Assembly: GCA_016788115.1 (NCBI GenBank)
Contig: JAEURR010000006.1
Coordinates: forward strand, 62,001-126,000
Source: Chthonomonas sp.
Lineage (GTDB): Bacteria > Armatimonadota > Fimbriimonadia > Fimbriimonadales > Fimbriimonadaceae
DNA length: 64,000 bases
Direction: 5' to 3'
Part shown: positions 57,216 through 64,000 of the stretch, in pieces
How the letters are laid out: every line of letters begins with the position of its first letter
How positions within the stretch are numbered: position 1 is the first letter of the stretch
Made by a program: the position numbers and the translations under genes
The notes under the pieces: generated by a model
Seen by the model: only the letters and a program-made list of their open reading frames with translations
What the model was told of the DNA's origin: nothing
Database searches by the model: none

Positions 57216-58532
57216 TTAACGCTTCATGTTGATCAGATCTTGAAGCATCTCGTCAACCGTCGTGACGACCTTGGTGTTCGCCTGGAATCCGCGTTGGGTG
57301 ATGATCAGATCGGTGAATTCCGAACCGATGTCCACGTTCGACTGCTCCAGAAAGCCCGAGTTGATCCCGCCACGGCCACCCGATCGTGGCTGACCGATGA
57401 CGGGGACGCCCGAGTTGTCCGAGTTTCGCCAGAGGTTGTTACCCGTTCGCTCCAGACCGCCGGGGTTCGGGAAGATCGCGGTCGCAATCTGCCCGAGTTC
57501 GCGGGTCAAACCGTTGGTAAACAGACCGGTGACGACGCCATCCTGGGTGACGCTGAAGCTCTGCAGCGATCCCGGAGGGAAACCGTTCTGGTAGTCCACC
57601 GTCACCTGCGAGGTCGGCGTATTGTTCTGCACAGTCTGCAACTGAGTGATCCCCGTGAAATCGAGGTTCACGGTGAAGTTCAGCGCGGCCGGGGTGACAC
57701 CTACTGTCACCTGTCGTGCTCCGCCCGGATCGATGGGCTGCCCGCCCGCGTCGAAATACAACGCCGTGGTCGGTGAGCTGGTGGTAAGCACCGCACCGGT
57801 GCTGTCCAGTGCCCGCCAGGTCCATCGTGAAACCGCCGAGGCCGTGCTCGGGGGTGCACCGGCGAGTGCGCCCGTCTCCTTGTTGTAGAACTGGAAGGTC
57901 ACGTCGTGTCCGCCACCCTGGGCATCGTAGAAGCGAGCGGTGGTGGTCCAGTCCGGGTTCGCGATCGTCGAGCCATTGGGTGTAGCACCGGAGAGGTTAC
58001 CGACCATCGAGGCCTGATCCGTAACCTGGACCGCATTCAGTCGGCCCAGAGGGATGTTCAGCGAGCTTGCAGGGGTGATGGGGCTCGTCGTCGTCGAGGC
58101 ACCGCTACGGACGAAGTCCCAACCCAGGACGCGCTCACCGGTTGCCCGGTGGACCAGGTCTCCTGCCGCATCAAGGTCGAACGAGCCGTCACGAGTGTAG
58201 GCCGCACGCATACCGTTGGAGGTCATGAAGAAGCCGTTGCCCTGGATCGCCATGTCCGTGGGTCGGTTCGTCGCATTCAACGAGCCCTGCTCATTGAAAA
58301 CGTCGGTTCCGGCGACGAGAACGCCGAGACCGAACTGGATCGGGTTCGTACCGCCAACTTCTCCAGAAGGTCGGCCCGCACCGCGGATCGTTTGCGCCAA
58401 CATGTCCTGGAACGTCACCCGGCTGCCCTTGTAGGCGGTCGTGTTAACGTTGGCAAGGTTGTTGCCGATAACGTTCATGCGCGTCTGTTGCGCTTTGATG
58501 CTGGCGACGCCAGCGAGCATAGCTTGTAGCAT
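57216..58532 (-). CDS. flgE: Flagellar hook protein FlgE (FlgE/F/G family)
   Basis: Builds the flexible hook. It has 438 residues from ATG 58532; a longer frame to 58595 lacks family sequence. The N-terminal rod-type helix contains VASIKAQQTRMNVIGNNLANVNTTAYKGSR and the C-terminal one TDLIITQRGFQANTKVVTTVDEMLQDLINMKR. These ends are shared with FlgF and FlgG, but the length and the neighbouring flgD and fliK favour FlgE. It is the last gene of the fliK-flgD-TIGR02530-like-flgE series. Confidence 0.9.
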   Translation of the reverse strand: MLQAMLAGVASIKAQQTRMNVIGNNLANVNTTAYKGSRVTFQDMLAQTIRGAGRPSGEVGGTNPIQFGLGVLVAGTDVFNEQGSLNATNRPTDMAIQGNGFFMTSNGMRAAYTRDGSFDLDAAGDLVHRATGERVLGWDFVRSGASTTTSPITPASSLNIPLGRLNAVQVTDQASMVGNLSGATPNGSTIANPDWTTTARFYDAQGGGHDVTFQFYNKETGALAGAPPSTASAVSRWTWRALDSTGAVLTTSSPTTALYFDAGGQPIDPGGARQVTVGVTPAALNFTVNLDFTGITQLQTVQNNTPTSQVTVDYQNGFPPGSLQSFSVTQDGVVTGLFTNGLTRELGQIATAIFPNPGGLERTGNNLWRNSDNSGVPVIGQPRSGGRGGINSGFLEQSNVDIGSEFTDLIITQRGFQANTKVVTTVDEMLQDLINMKR

Positions 58533-58691
58533 TGTGGTTGTTCCCTTGTTGGTTGCGGTCAGGGGAAGCGCACGTCGCCGAGGAACGGCCGCCATTTGGG
58601 CGGCTCGTCAAAGCCTTCGCAGCTCATCGCTACGATCCAGCCAATCGTTCTCGGTAAACGCGTCGCGTCCAGGTCCAAATTAGGGCAGTGA

Positions 58692-59072
58692 CTACACGAT
58701 CACTGCGCTGTCAATATTTGTGAATACATTCTCCTTGAGTGCCTGTCGATCCACGGCGGTGATCACGGTGCGGTTCTTCACGCTCACCACGAGCGCGACA
58801 TCGTCCATCAGCACCAGGCTCTCTTTCGAACCCTTTGCTGCGGCGCGATCCACTCCTCCGATCACCCGCTCCATCTCCGCAGGACCGAACTCAATGTCAC
58901 GACTCTTGAGTCGTGTTTGAGCGTGTCCGCTCAGCTTGAGCCGGTTATCGAGAATCGCAGCGAACTCAGGGGCATCGGACGGCTTGGGGGCAGTCGTCTG
59001 CGCGGTACCGCGAGGGTCTACCCTTGTGGTCAAGAGATCCTGGATTTTCGAGTTCTGAATCGGTCCGCTCAT
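58692..59072 (-). CDS. Flagellar operon protein, TIGR02530-like
   Basis: A 126-residue protein whose core LKLSGHAQTRLKSRDIEF and ALVVSVKNRTVITAVDRQALKENVFTNIDSAVIV matches the small conserved protein found between flgD and flgE in many flagellar operons. Its molecular role is not established; a part in hook assembly is inferred from position. It follows flgD by three bases. Confidence 0.85.
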   Translation of the reverse strand: MSGPIQNSKIQDLLTTRVDPRGTAQTTAPKPSDAPEFAAILDNRLKLSGHAQTRLKSRDIEFGPAEMERVIGGVDRAAAKGSKESLVLMDDVALVVSVKNRTVITAVDRQALKENVFTNIDSAVIV

Positions 59073-59075
59073 GGC

Positions 59076-59735
59076 TTAATCACTGAAGCTCTGCACATCA
59101 AGAAGGCTCACTTGGACATCTTTTCCGAGCCGATCTTGGATGGTGAAGTAGACCGAGCCTTTCTCAAAGCTCACCTTCTTCACTGCACCCGTTATCTTTT
59201 CGGGATTGTTAGAGCTATCTCTTAGGGTTGGGTGGTTCGCGGTGACCGTTTTTCCGATGAACTGGGCGGAGTTTGCCAGTGCGACGGCGGTATCCACTCG
59301 CGAATTCACGGCCGGTTCCCCGATGCTCTTGATGTTGCCGATCTTGACCTCGGCGATGCCTCCGTTAGCCTCTTGAACCTGGATCATGCGCTCGCCGTTC
59401 ACCATCGTCACGCCTTTGACGATGCCTTTGACGAACGCTTCCTGCCCCTGCAGTTCTTGTCCAGTCCGGACGGCGACGACCTCTTTGCCGATCATCGCGT
59501 TGGCCTGTTCGACCTCTGCTGAAGCCTTGAGCTGATCGATACCCTGCACGGTGCCCAACTGAGCCATCTGGGCGAAGAAGTCCCGATCGTTCATCGGTTC
59601 TAGCGGGTTCTGGTTCGAAAGCTGAGTCGTAAGCAGCCGCAGGAACGCCGCCATATCCAGGTCGCTCTTCGCCTTCTTGGGTGCGCCGGTACCGAAGAAA
59701 TCATTGCCATTTACAGGTGAAATTGCGGTATCCAT
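59076..59735 (-). CDS. flgD: Flagellar hook assembly protein FlgD
   Basis: Scaffold cap for hook polymerisation. It has 219 residues. The conserved N-terminal segment DMAAFLRLLTTQLSNQNPLEPMNDRDFFAQMAQLGTVQGI is clear. Beta-rich modules follow, ending VYFTIQDRLGKDVQVSLLDV. AGGAGG lies upstream of ATG 59735. It lies between fliK and the TIGR02530-like gene. Confidence 0.95.
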   Translation of the reverse strand: MDTAISPVNGNDFFGTGAPKKAKSDLDMAAFLRLLTTQLSNQNPLEPMNDRDFFAQMAQLGTVQGIDQLKASAEVEQANAMIGKEVVAVRTGQELQGQEAFVKGIVKGVTMVNGERMIQVQEANGGIAEVKIGNIKSIGEPAVNSRVDTAVALANSAQFIGKTVTANHPTLRDSSNNPEKITGAVKKVSFEKGSVYFTIQDRLGKDVQVSLLDVQSFSD

Positions 59736-59744
59736 AAGTTCCTC

Positions 59745-61313
59745 CTAGATCACCAAATCCATGCCGACTTTGCTCGACATCAAGAGCACTGCCGCCTGGC
59801 TGGAAGCTGGGTTGGGCACATTCGTCTCGCGCTGGGCGATCTGCTCGAAGTCCTGGCGCGTGAAGGTCTGGTCGGCAGGATTCTGCCCACCTCGACTTCC
59901 CGCATCCTGGCTGTTCACGTTTAGCGATCCGAGCGTGAGCCCCTTGGATTCGACTTGCTGCACCAGGTGGGTTCGACCCGCTTCCAAGTTCTCGCGAACG
60001 GCCGCATTGTCCGAACTGATGTCGGCGCTGACGGTGTTGCCCGAGAACTTGATGTTGAGGGTTAACGAACCCAGGTCTCGCGGCTCAAGGTGGACAACGA
60101 CGCTGCCCGATCGTCGAGTCGCGAGGAAGTACTCCGCTTGCTGGACGGCCTTGGCGTACGCTCGGTCGATCCGATTGTCCACGATGACCCCATGGTCCTT
60201 GTCGTTCCGATTGGAGTTCGGCACGGACTGTAGCACGGTCTGGGCGTTCGCCTCGTCGCCCGATTGGACGTTCTGAAGCTCGGTTGTGTCGGCCTCCAGG
60301 GTTTCATTGGGCTTGTGATTGACCTCGATTGGGCGGGCCTTGATGACCGTCTCTTCGATGCCAGATTGACCAGGTTTGCGGACCCGTGTCGTGTCTCCTG
60401 CGCCTGCCTTGGTGTCGGTCGGCACGCCCTTGACGGCGTCTTCACCCTTGCCTTTCTCGGTCGCCTCGCCGCCCTTGGTCGCCTTGGTTGTCTTCGCGCC
60501 GGTCTGGTTCTGGCCCTGGCCGGTGCTTGCATGGGCGTGGGCATTTCCCCGTGTCACGGTCACTTGCTGAGCGACCCCTTCGGCCGTGGTCGCGGGCTGA
60601 TCCGTGTCCGTGGCTCCGTCGGCATCGGTGTTCTTCGCAGGCTCAACCACAGCGGCGATTGCCGTCGGATTCAGAGCGTCAATGACCGTTGCCTCGGCGA
60701 TTTTTGTACCTTCGGCCTGCTTCACAGTTCCGCCCGCAACTTCGAGCGTCTTCGATTCACCAAGGCTTTTGGCCGCGGGGTCGATCGTGATCGGAGCGGA
60801 TTCCTCGACCAGCCCGTTCATGACGTCCGTTGACTCGAATGCTACATTCTGGAATGCAGCGTCGGTCTCGGTAAGGACCGTCAGAAGGGCTGTTGAATCA
60901 ATCGAATTGTCGCCCGTTGTGCCCGCCGGTGCCGTGTTCGCAATAGCTTGAACGGGCTCAAGGTTGTTGAGTACGTCCGCGCTGGCCACTGGAGCGACAT
61001 TGAGCGCAAAGATCGGGACGAACACCGGCAAGAATATTGGGTTCGTCGGTGACTCATCGGTGAGGCTGTCCTGGTTGGAGTCTTGGTCCAGCTTGTGCGT
61101 GGGTTCCGTCTTCGAGGGTTCTCCACTTGCTTCCTTGACTCGGTCAGGGGCCTCTGTATTTGTGTTGGGGTCCGGTGGTGCACCCGTCCCGCCGATCTGC
61201 TCATCCAGCGCGCCCTCGAACTCGCCCGGTTTCGGGTCCGTGTCTGGTCGCGTCGTCGTCGCAGCCGCCGTCTGAGGTGCCAACCCGAGCCCGCTTAAGG
61301 CGTCGATTAGCAT
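59745..61313 (-). CDS. fliK: Flagellar hook-length control protein FliK
   Basis: Exported ruler that measures the hook and switches export specificity. About 522 residues from ATG 61313 (ATG 61325 also possible). The long N-terminal part is low-complexity and rich in Thr, Ala, Asn and Asp, as usual for the ruler. The C-terminal switch domain (about 385-470) contains SGSVVVHLEPRDLGSLTLNIKFSGNTVSADIS and SKGLTLGSLNVNSQD. It heads the flagellar series with flgD nine bases downstream. Confidence 0.9.
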   Translation of the reverse strand: MLIDALSGLGLAPQTAAATTTRPDTDPKPGEFEGALDEQIGGTGAPPDPNTNTEAPDRVKEASGEPSKTEPTHKLDQDSNQDSLTDESPTNPIFLPVFVPIFALNVAPVASADVLNNLEPVQAIANTAPAGTTGDNSIDSTALLTVLTETDAAFQNVAFESTDVMNGLVEESAPITIDPAAKSLGESKTLEVAGGTVKQAEGTKIAEATVIDALNPTAIAAVVEPAKNTDADGATDTDQPATTAEGVAQQVTVTRGNAHAHASTGQGQNQTGAKTTKATKGGEATEKGKGEDAVKGVPTDTKAGAGDTTRVRKPGQSGIEETVIKARPIEVNHKPNETLEADTTELQNVQSGDEANAQTVLQSVPNSNRNDKDHGVIVDNRIDRAYAKAVQQAEYFLATRRSGSVVVHLEPRDLGSLTLNIKFSGNTVSADISSDNAAVRENLEAGRTHLVQQVESKGLTLGSLNVNSQDAGSRGGQNPADQTFTRQDFEQIAQRETNVPNPASSQAAVLLMSSKVGMDLVI

Positions 61314-61444
61314 GACTTTTTCCATTGGCGCTTTCGCCATTAGGATCGTCGGCATCTGCCACACGCACAATTAGCAGGTTTTTCGAAACCTAAAGTGGAT
61401 TGTCAATCGATGTCGCTCAAAGCTCAAGTGAAACGCAAAAGAAA

Positions 61445-61469
61445 GCCCGACCTGGGTTCCAGATCGGGC
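61445..61469 (-). terminator. Rho-independent terminator of Spy-like paralogue B
   Basis: GCCCGA-c-CTGG and CCAG-a-TCGGGC form a 10-bp stem with one mismatch and a GTT loop. On the minus strand it is followed by TTTCTTTTGCG, a good U-tract, 28 bases past the Spy-like stop and upstream of fliK. Confidence 0.88.
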
Positions 61470-61496
61470 AGTCAGAGGTGAGTTGGAAACTGGTTG

Positions 61497-61940
61497 TCAG
61501 GGTTTGGGAGTGGGCTTGCTACCCTTCTCGCCGCGCCGCTTCTCCATCTCCTTCTTGGCGGCTTCGCGCAGTTGAGTGAGCTTTGTGCGCTGAGCGGGGG
61601 TGAGGATCTTGTCAAGCGCGGTTTCGTACCTCTTCATGGCTTCTCGCATCTTGTTTCCGGTTTCCTCGCGCTTACTTGGATCGCGATCGCTCATGAGCTT
61701 CTTAAACGTTCGATCCCGAACATCCTGCAAAGCCTTGACCTTTGACTTCTGCTCCGCGGTGAGATTTAGCTTGGCGAGCATTTCGTTCTCTTTCTTACCA
61801 AGCATCATTCGATGCTGGCCATCGCCCTTCTTCCCGGGACCTCCAGGACCGCCGCGGGGTCCGCTGTTTTGCGCAAAGGCACCGGCGACGACACCCAAAA
61901 TGGCGACGAATGCTGCGAATGTTTTGACAAAATTCTTCAT
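61497..61940 (-). CDS. Periplasmic Spy/CpxP-like protein (paralogue B)
   Basis: A 147-residue exported protein with a signal peptide ending AFAQ (about residue 23) and a short Gly/Pro/Arg stretch. The charged helical core has LNLTAEQKSKVKALQDV and ILTPAQRTKLTQLREA motifs and a Lys/Pro tail. It resembles the protein at 53008 in order of motifs, and both have an aligned core ending in K-[MR]-x-x-A-x-x-R/K style helices. Chaperone or stress-sensor functions are known for the family, but not shown here. It is upstream of fliK, separated by a terminator. Confidence 0.75.
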   Translation of the reverse strand: MKNFVKTFAAFVAILGVVAGAFAQNSGPRGGPGGPGKKGDGQHRMMLGKKENEMLAKLNLTAEQKSKVKALQDVRDRTFKKLMSDRDPSKREETGNKMREAMKRYETALDKILTPAQRTKLTQLREAAKKEMEKRRGEKGSKPTPKP

Positions 61941-61999
61941 TGGTTAAAACGATCTCCACTAGGTGATACAAAGATGAAGACGCTTTGTATCCCGAATGT

Positions 62000-62746
62000 T
62001 CACTGATTGCCGGCGACTTCCAAGAATTTCTCAGATCGGGCCTTCTCGACCAGTTCTCGAATGCTCCCGGTTTGGGAGACCCGGAAATCCTCGGGTGTGC
62101 CCAAGAAGGCCAGCTCGCCGGACTCCAGGAACGCGATGCGGTCCGCGACGCGGAACACGCTCGATAGGTCGTGCGACACCACCACACTCGTCACTCCGAG
62201 GGCATCGCGCGTCTCCACGATCAACTGGTCGATGGCGTAGGCAGTAATGGGGTCGAGGCCGCTCGTGGGCTCGTCGTACAAGACGACTTCTGGATTCATC
62301 GCGAGGGCCCGGGCGAGTCCCACGCGTTTGCGCATGCCACCACTGAGTTCGCTCGGCATCAGGGTCTCGGAGCCCTCAAGATGCACAAGCTCTAGCATTG
62401 CCGCGACCATGCGGTCGATCTCGCTCGATTTGGCCCTCAGTTGGCGGCGCGAGCCGAAAGCGATGTTGTCGCGCACGTTCAGATAGTCGAACAGCGCGGC
62501 AGACTGGAAGACAAGCCCAAGCTTTTGGCGCGCGGCATCGGGATCCTTTCGGACGTCGATCCCGGAGACGTGGATACTCCCTTCCGTCGCCGTGATTAAG
62601 CCGGAAATGCAGCGCAAGAGCGTTGTCTTGCCCCCGCCCGAGCTGCCCATGATCGCGAGGATTTCGCCCTCTTGGACCTGTAGCGAGATGTCGGTCAGGA
62701 CTCGCTTCGGCCCGAACCAGTGCGACAGCTTCTCAACGCTGAGCAT
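62000..62746 (-). CDS. ABC transporter ATPase, MlaF-like (lipid transport)
   Basis: A 248-residue ATPase from ATG 62746. Walker A is GSSGGGKTT, signature LSGGMRKRVGLARAL, Walker B VVLYDEPTSGLDP and the switch His SHDLS. The FDYLNVRDNIAF and EIDRMVAAMLELVHLEGSETLMPSELSGGM phrases fit the MlaF/MkA group that energises phospholipid transport between the membranes. Partner MlaE, MlaD and MlaB genes are absent here; a membrane-protein fragment begins beyond the next gene. The start overlaps the upstream gene by 14 bases; a longer TTG form is possible. Confidence 0.85.
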   Translation of the reverse strand: MLSVEKLSHWFGPKRVLTDISLQVQEGEILAIMGSSGGGKTTLLRCISGLITATEGSIHVSGIDVRKDPDAARQKLGLVFQSAALFDYLNVRDNIAFGSRRQLRAKSSEIDRMVAAMLELVHLEGSETLMPSELSGGMRKRVGLARALAMNPEVVLYDEPTSGLDPITAYAIDQLIVETRDALGVTSVVVSHDLSSVFRVADRIAFLESGELAFLGTPEDFRVSQTGSIRELVEKARSEKFLEVAGNQ

Positions 62747-63812
62747 GCGAGAGGACCGGCGGAGTGTGGTCACGGCGAGCCTCTCTGGCTCGCTCAATGG
62801 CAGGCTCTTCGACGGCGCGCTCGAAGCTGCGGAACCCGGCGAGGCTGAAGCCGTGCTTCTCAGCCCACCCCTGAGTCTCCTTCACTTGTTCCAGGCTCAC
62901 GTCCTTGCCAAGCGTGAAACTCTCTGCCCGACCTTCGAGCGCCAAGAGCATGGTCTCGCTCATGCACGCATAGGCGGTCTTGGGCGGGAAACCGAAGTCA
63001 ATTCCAAAGGACACATCGCCGGGGACGGACACGACGCCACCTTCAATCACGAGCACGTCCGGACGCTCCTTCGCCACCCGCACACTCACGTCGCGGGGGC
63101 GAGCCACGTCGCAGACAATCGCGCCGCGGCGCAGGTGCTCGGGCAGAATGACTGCGGTCTCGCTGCTGGTGACGGTGATGACCACGTCTGCGTTCCGCAG
63201 CGCGCTCACCTCAGTGGTCGCTTCTGCCCGAGTCAGTTCACTCACCAATGCCTGGGTCCTTTCCGGATCGCGTCCGATGACGATCGTCGACGCAAAGAGC
63301 GGCGAAAGTGCGCGGGCACACGTCTTGCCAATCGATCCGGTAGCCCCCACAACCGCCAGCCGCGAGGAACTCGGCTCGACTCCAACGAGTTCGCAAGCTT
63401 TTAGTGCTCCCTCGATGCTCGTGGCGACCGTGTAGCTGTTCCCGGTCGTGACGGCGATGGGGGACGCCTTCTCCACCGTGATGCCGCCGTCTCCGACCAC
63501 GCTCGTGAATGCTCCGAGTCCAATGATCTCCGCCCCTTCACGTTTCGCGAGTTCGGTGCATTGGATGATCCGCTCGTAGACCCTGTCGAGATCCATCGAC
63601 ATCATCATCGCGGGGGTCAGCGGGCAGCCGATAAAGATCCCTTCGGCCGTCGCCCCCGTCTTGGAACGGATGCCGCTGATCTCGCTGACGACCATCGGTC
63701 GCTTGACCTTCAGGAAGCTCTCGATAACTGCGTCAGGAAAGAACTTCGCGATGGGGTACTTGCGCGCCGCGTCACGCGGGGTGATCGGGTGGATGACAAA
63801 CGCAAACTTCAT
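62733..63812 (-). CDS. Long-chain acyl-ACP reductase-like (AAR-type) dehydrogenase
   Basis: A 359-residue protein resembling the cyanobacterial fatty-aldehyde-forming acyl-ACP reductase. It carries IGLGAFTSVVG and TTGNSYTVATS (AAR has TTGNTHT). The Rossmann loop is VVGATGSIGKTCA (AAR has VCGATGDIG) and an EGGVVS segment follows. The AYACMSETMLLALEG block places Cys283 at the AAR active-site cysteine (ACFAEA), and EKHGF ends it. Homologues outside cyanobacteria have no settled role; shikimate-dehydrogenase-like labels are common. ATG 63812 gives MKFAFVIHPIT; the extra upstream frame is not conserved-looking. It overlaps the MlaF-like gene. Confidence 0.75.
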   Translation of the reverse strand: MKFAFVIHPITPRDAARKYPIAKFFPDAVIESFLKVKRPMVVSEISGIRSKTGATAEGIFIGCPLTPAMMMSMDLDRVYERIIQCTELAKREGAEIIGLGAFTSVVGDGGITVEKASPIAVTTGNSYTVATSIEGALKACELVGVEPSSSRLAVVGATGSIGKTCARALSPLFASTIVIGRDPERTQALVSELTRAEATTEVSALRNADVVITVTSSETAVILPEHLRRGAIVCDVARPRDVSVRVAKERPDVLVIEGGVVSVPGDVSFGIDFGFPPKTAYACMSETMLLALEGRAESFTLGKDVSLEQVKETQGWAEKHGFSLAGFRSFERAVEEPAIERAREARRDHTPPVLSHAQR

Positions 63813-63868
63813 AAGGCGTCTCGGTCCCAGACCGTGTGGGGGAAGGTACCCCAATTCTCATACGTCCC

Positions 63869-64000
63869 CTAGTCGACCTCGGTCGCCGAATGGATCCGGC
63901 CCGCGAGGGTTACAAACAGGAGACTGTAAGCGGCAGCGCAAAGCATCGCGAAAGGCAATTGCAGGGCCGAGGGTAGAGCGTAAATGCAGAATGTGAGCGG
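63869..64000 (-). CDS. C-terminal end of a membrane protein, truncated by the window
   Basis: The minus-strand frame is open from the window edge to TAG at 63869, giving 43 residues. A hydrophobic stretch (LPFAMLCAAAYSLLFVTLAG) ends in a short tail, so this is probably the last transmembrane helix of a larger protein. Nothing more can be assigned. Confidence 0.45.
   Translation of the reverse strand, partial: PLTFCIYALPSALQLPFAMLCAAAYSLLFVTLAGRIHSATEVD

Overview
The window is a GC-rich, densely packed bacterial chromosome segment of about 64 protein genes and one tRNA. No insertion sequence, prophage, CRISPR array or rRNA gene was seen, and no gene-free gap exceeds 300 bases. Most of it is housekeeping: a Kdo-8-phosphate synthase end, a MlaF-type ATPase and a PorV-like barrel imply an outer membrane with LPS, and flagellar and chemotaxis genes imply motility. 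The gene mix, the acyl-ACP-reductase-like gene, the SecD-SecF fusion and frequent TTG starts behind strong Shine-Dalgarno (SD) sites would suit the Armatimonadota (Fimbriimonadia-like). That is an inference from memory, not a measured placement.

Layout. 1-5.2 kb: kdsA end, tRNA-Glu, a LysM/SH3/NlpC-P60 wall hydrolase, exonuclease III, and a three-gene run ending in hisF. 5.2-10.1 kb (minus): glnB, guaA, a secreted CBM9/DOMON-like protein, a methyltransferase and a DapA-family protein without its catalytic lysine. 10.1-11.4 kb: a PhoR-like histidine kinase. 11.4-18.3 kb (minus): GAF kinase, unknown exported protein, tsaB, murB, secDF. 18.4-23.2 kb: SIS sugar-phosphate enzyme, dnaB, a 701-residue secreted unknown and a zinc-ribbon protein. 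23.3-28.3 kb (plus): seven tightly spaced genes (unknown, CBS, bcp, accB, hom, natA, natB).

28.3-33.4 kb: glycosyltransferase, greA, a lipoprotein, a galactokinase-like kinase, a stand-alone LuxR-type regulator, a ComF-like gene and a DinB-like gene. 33.5-39.3 kb (minus): cheW, cheA, HDOD and fliD. 39.4-45 kb (plus): HAD phosphatase, then a three-gene export module (Ig-like protein, PorV-like barrel, caspase-fold protein missing both catalytic residues), then a helix-hairpin-helix protein. 45-47.7 kb (minus): grpE-glmM-coaX. 47.8-57.1 kb: lipoproteins, a sialate O-acetylesterase with a sugar isomerase-like gene, GNAT, a Spy-like protein, a cupin, and a ridA-led four-gene run. 57.2-61.3 kb (minus): fliK-flgD-TIGR02530-like-flgE. 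61.5-64 kb: a second Spy-like protein, a MlaF-like ATPase, an acyl-ACP-reductase-like gene and the tail of a membrane protein.

The most unusual content is the Ig-like/PorV-like/pseudo-caspase trio at 40.2-44.1 kb. Next are the DapA-like pseudoenzyme and the acyl-ACP-reductase-like gene, which lies within 7 kb of a member of the obscure 'quinate 5-dehydrogenase' family.
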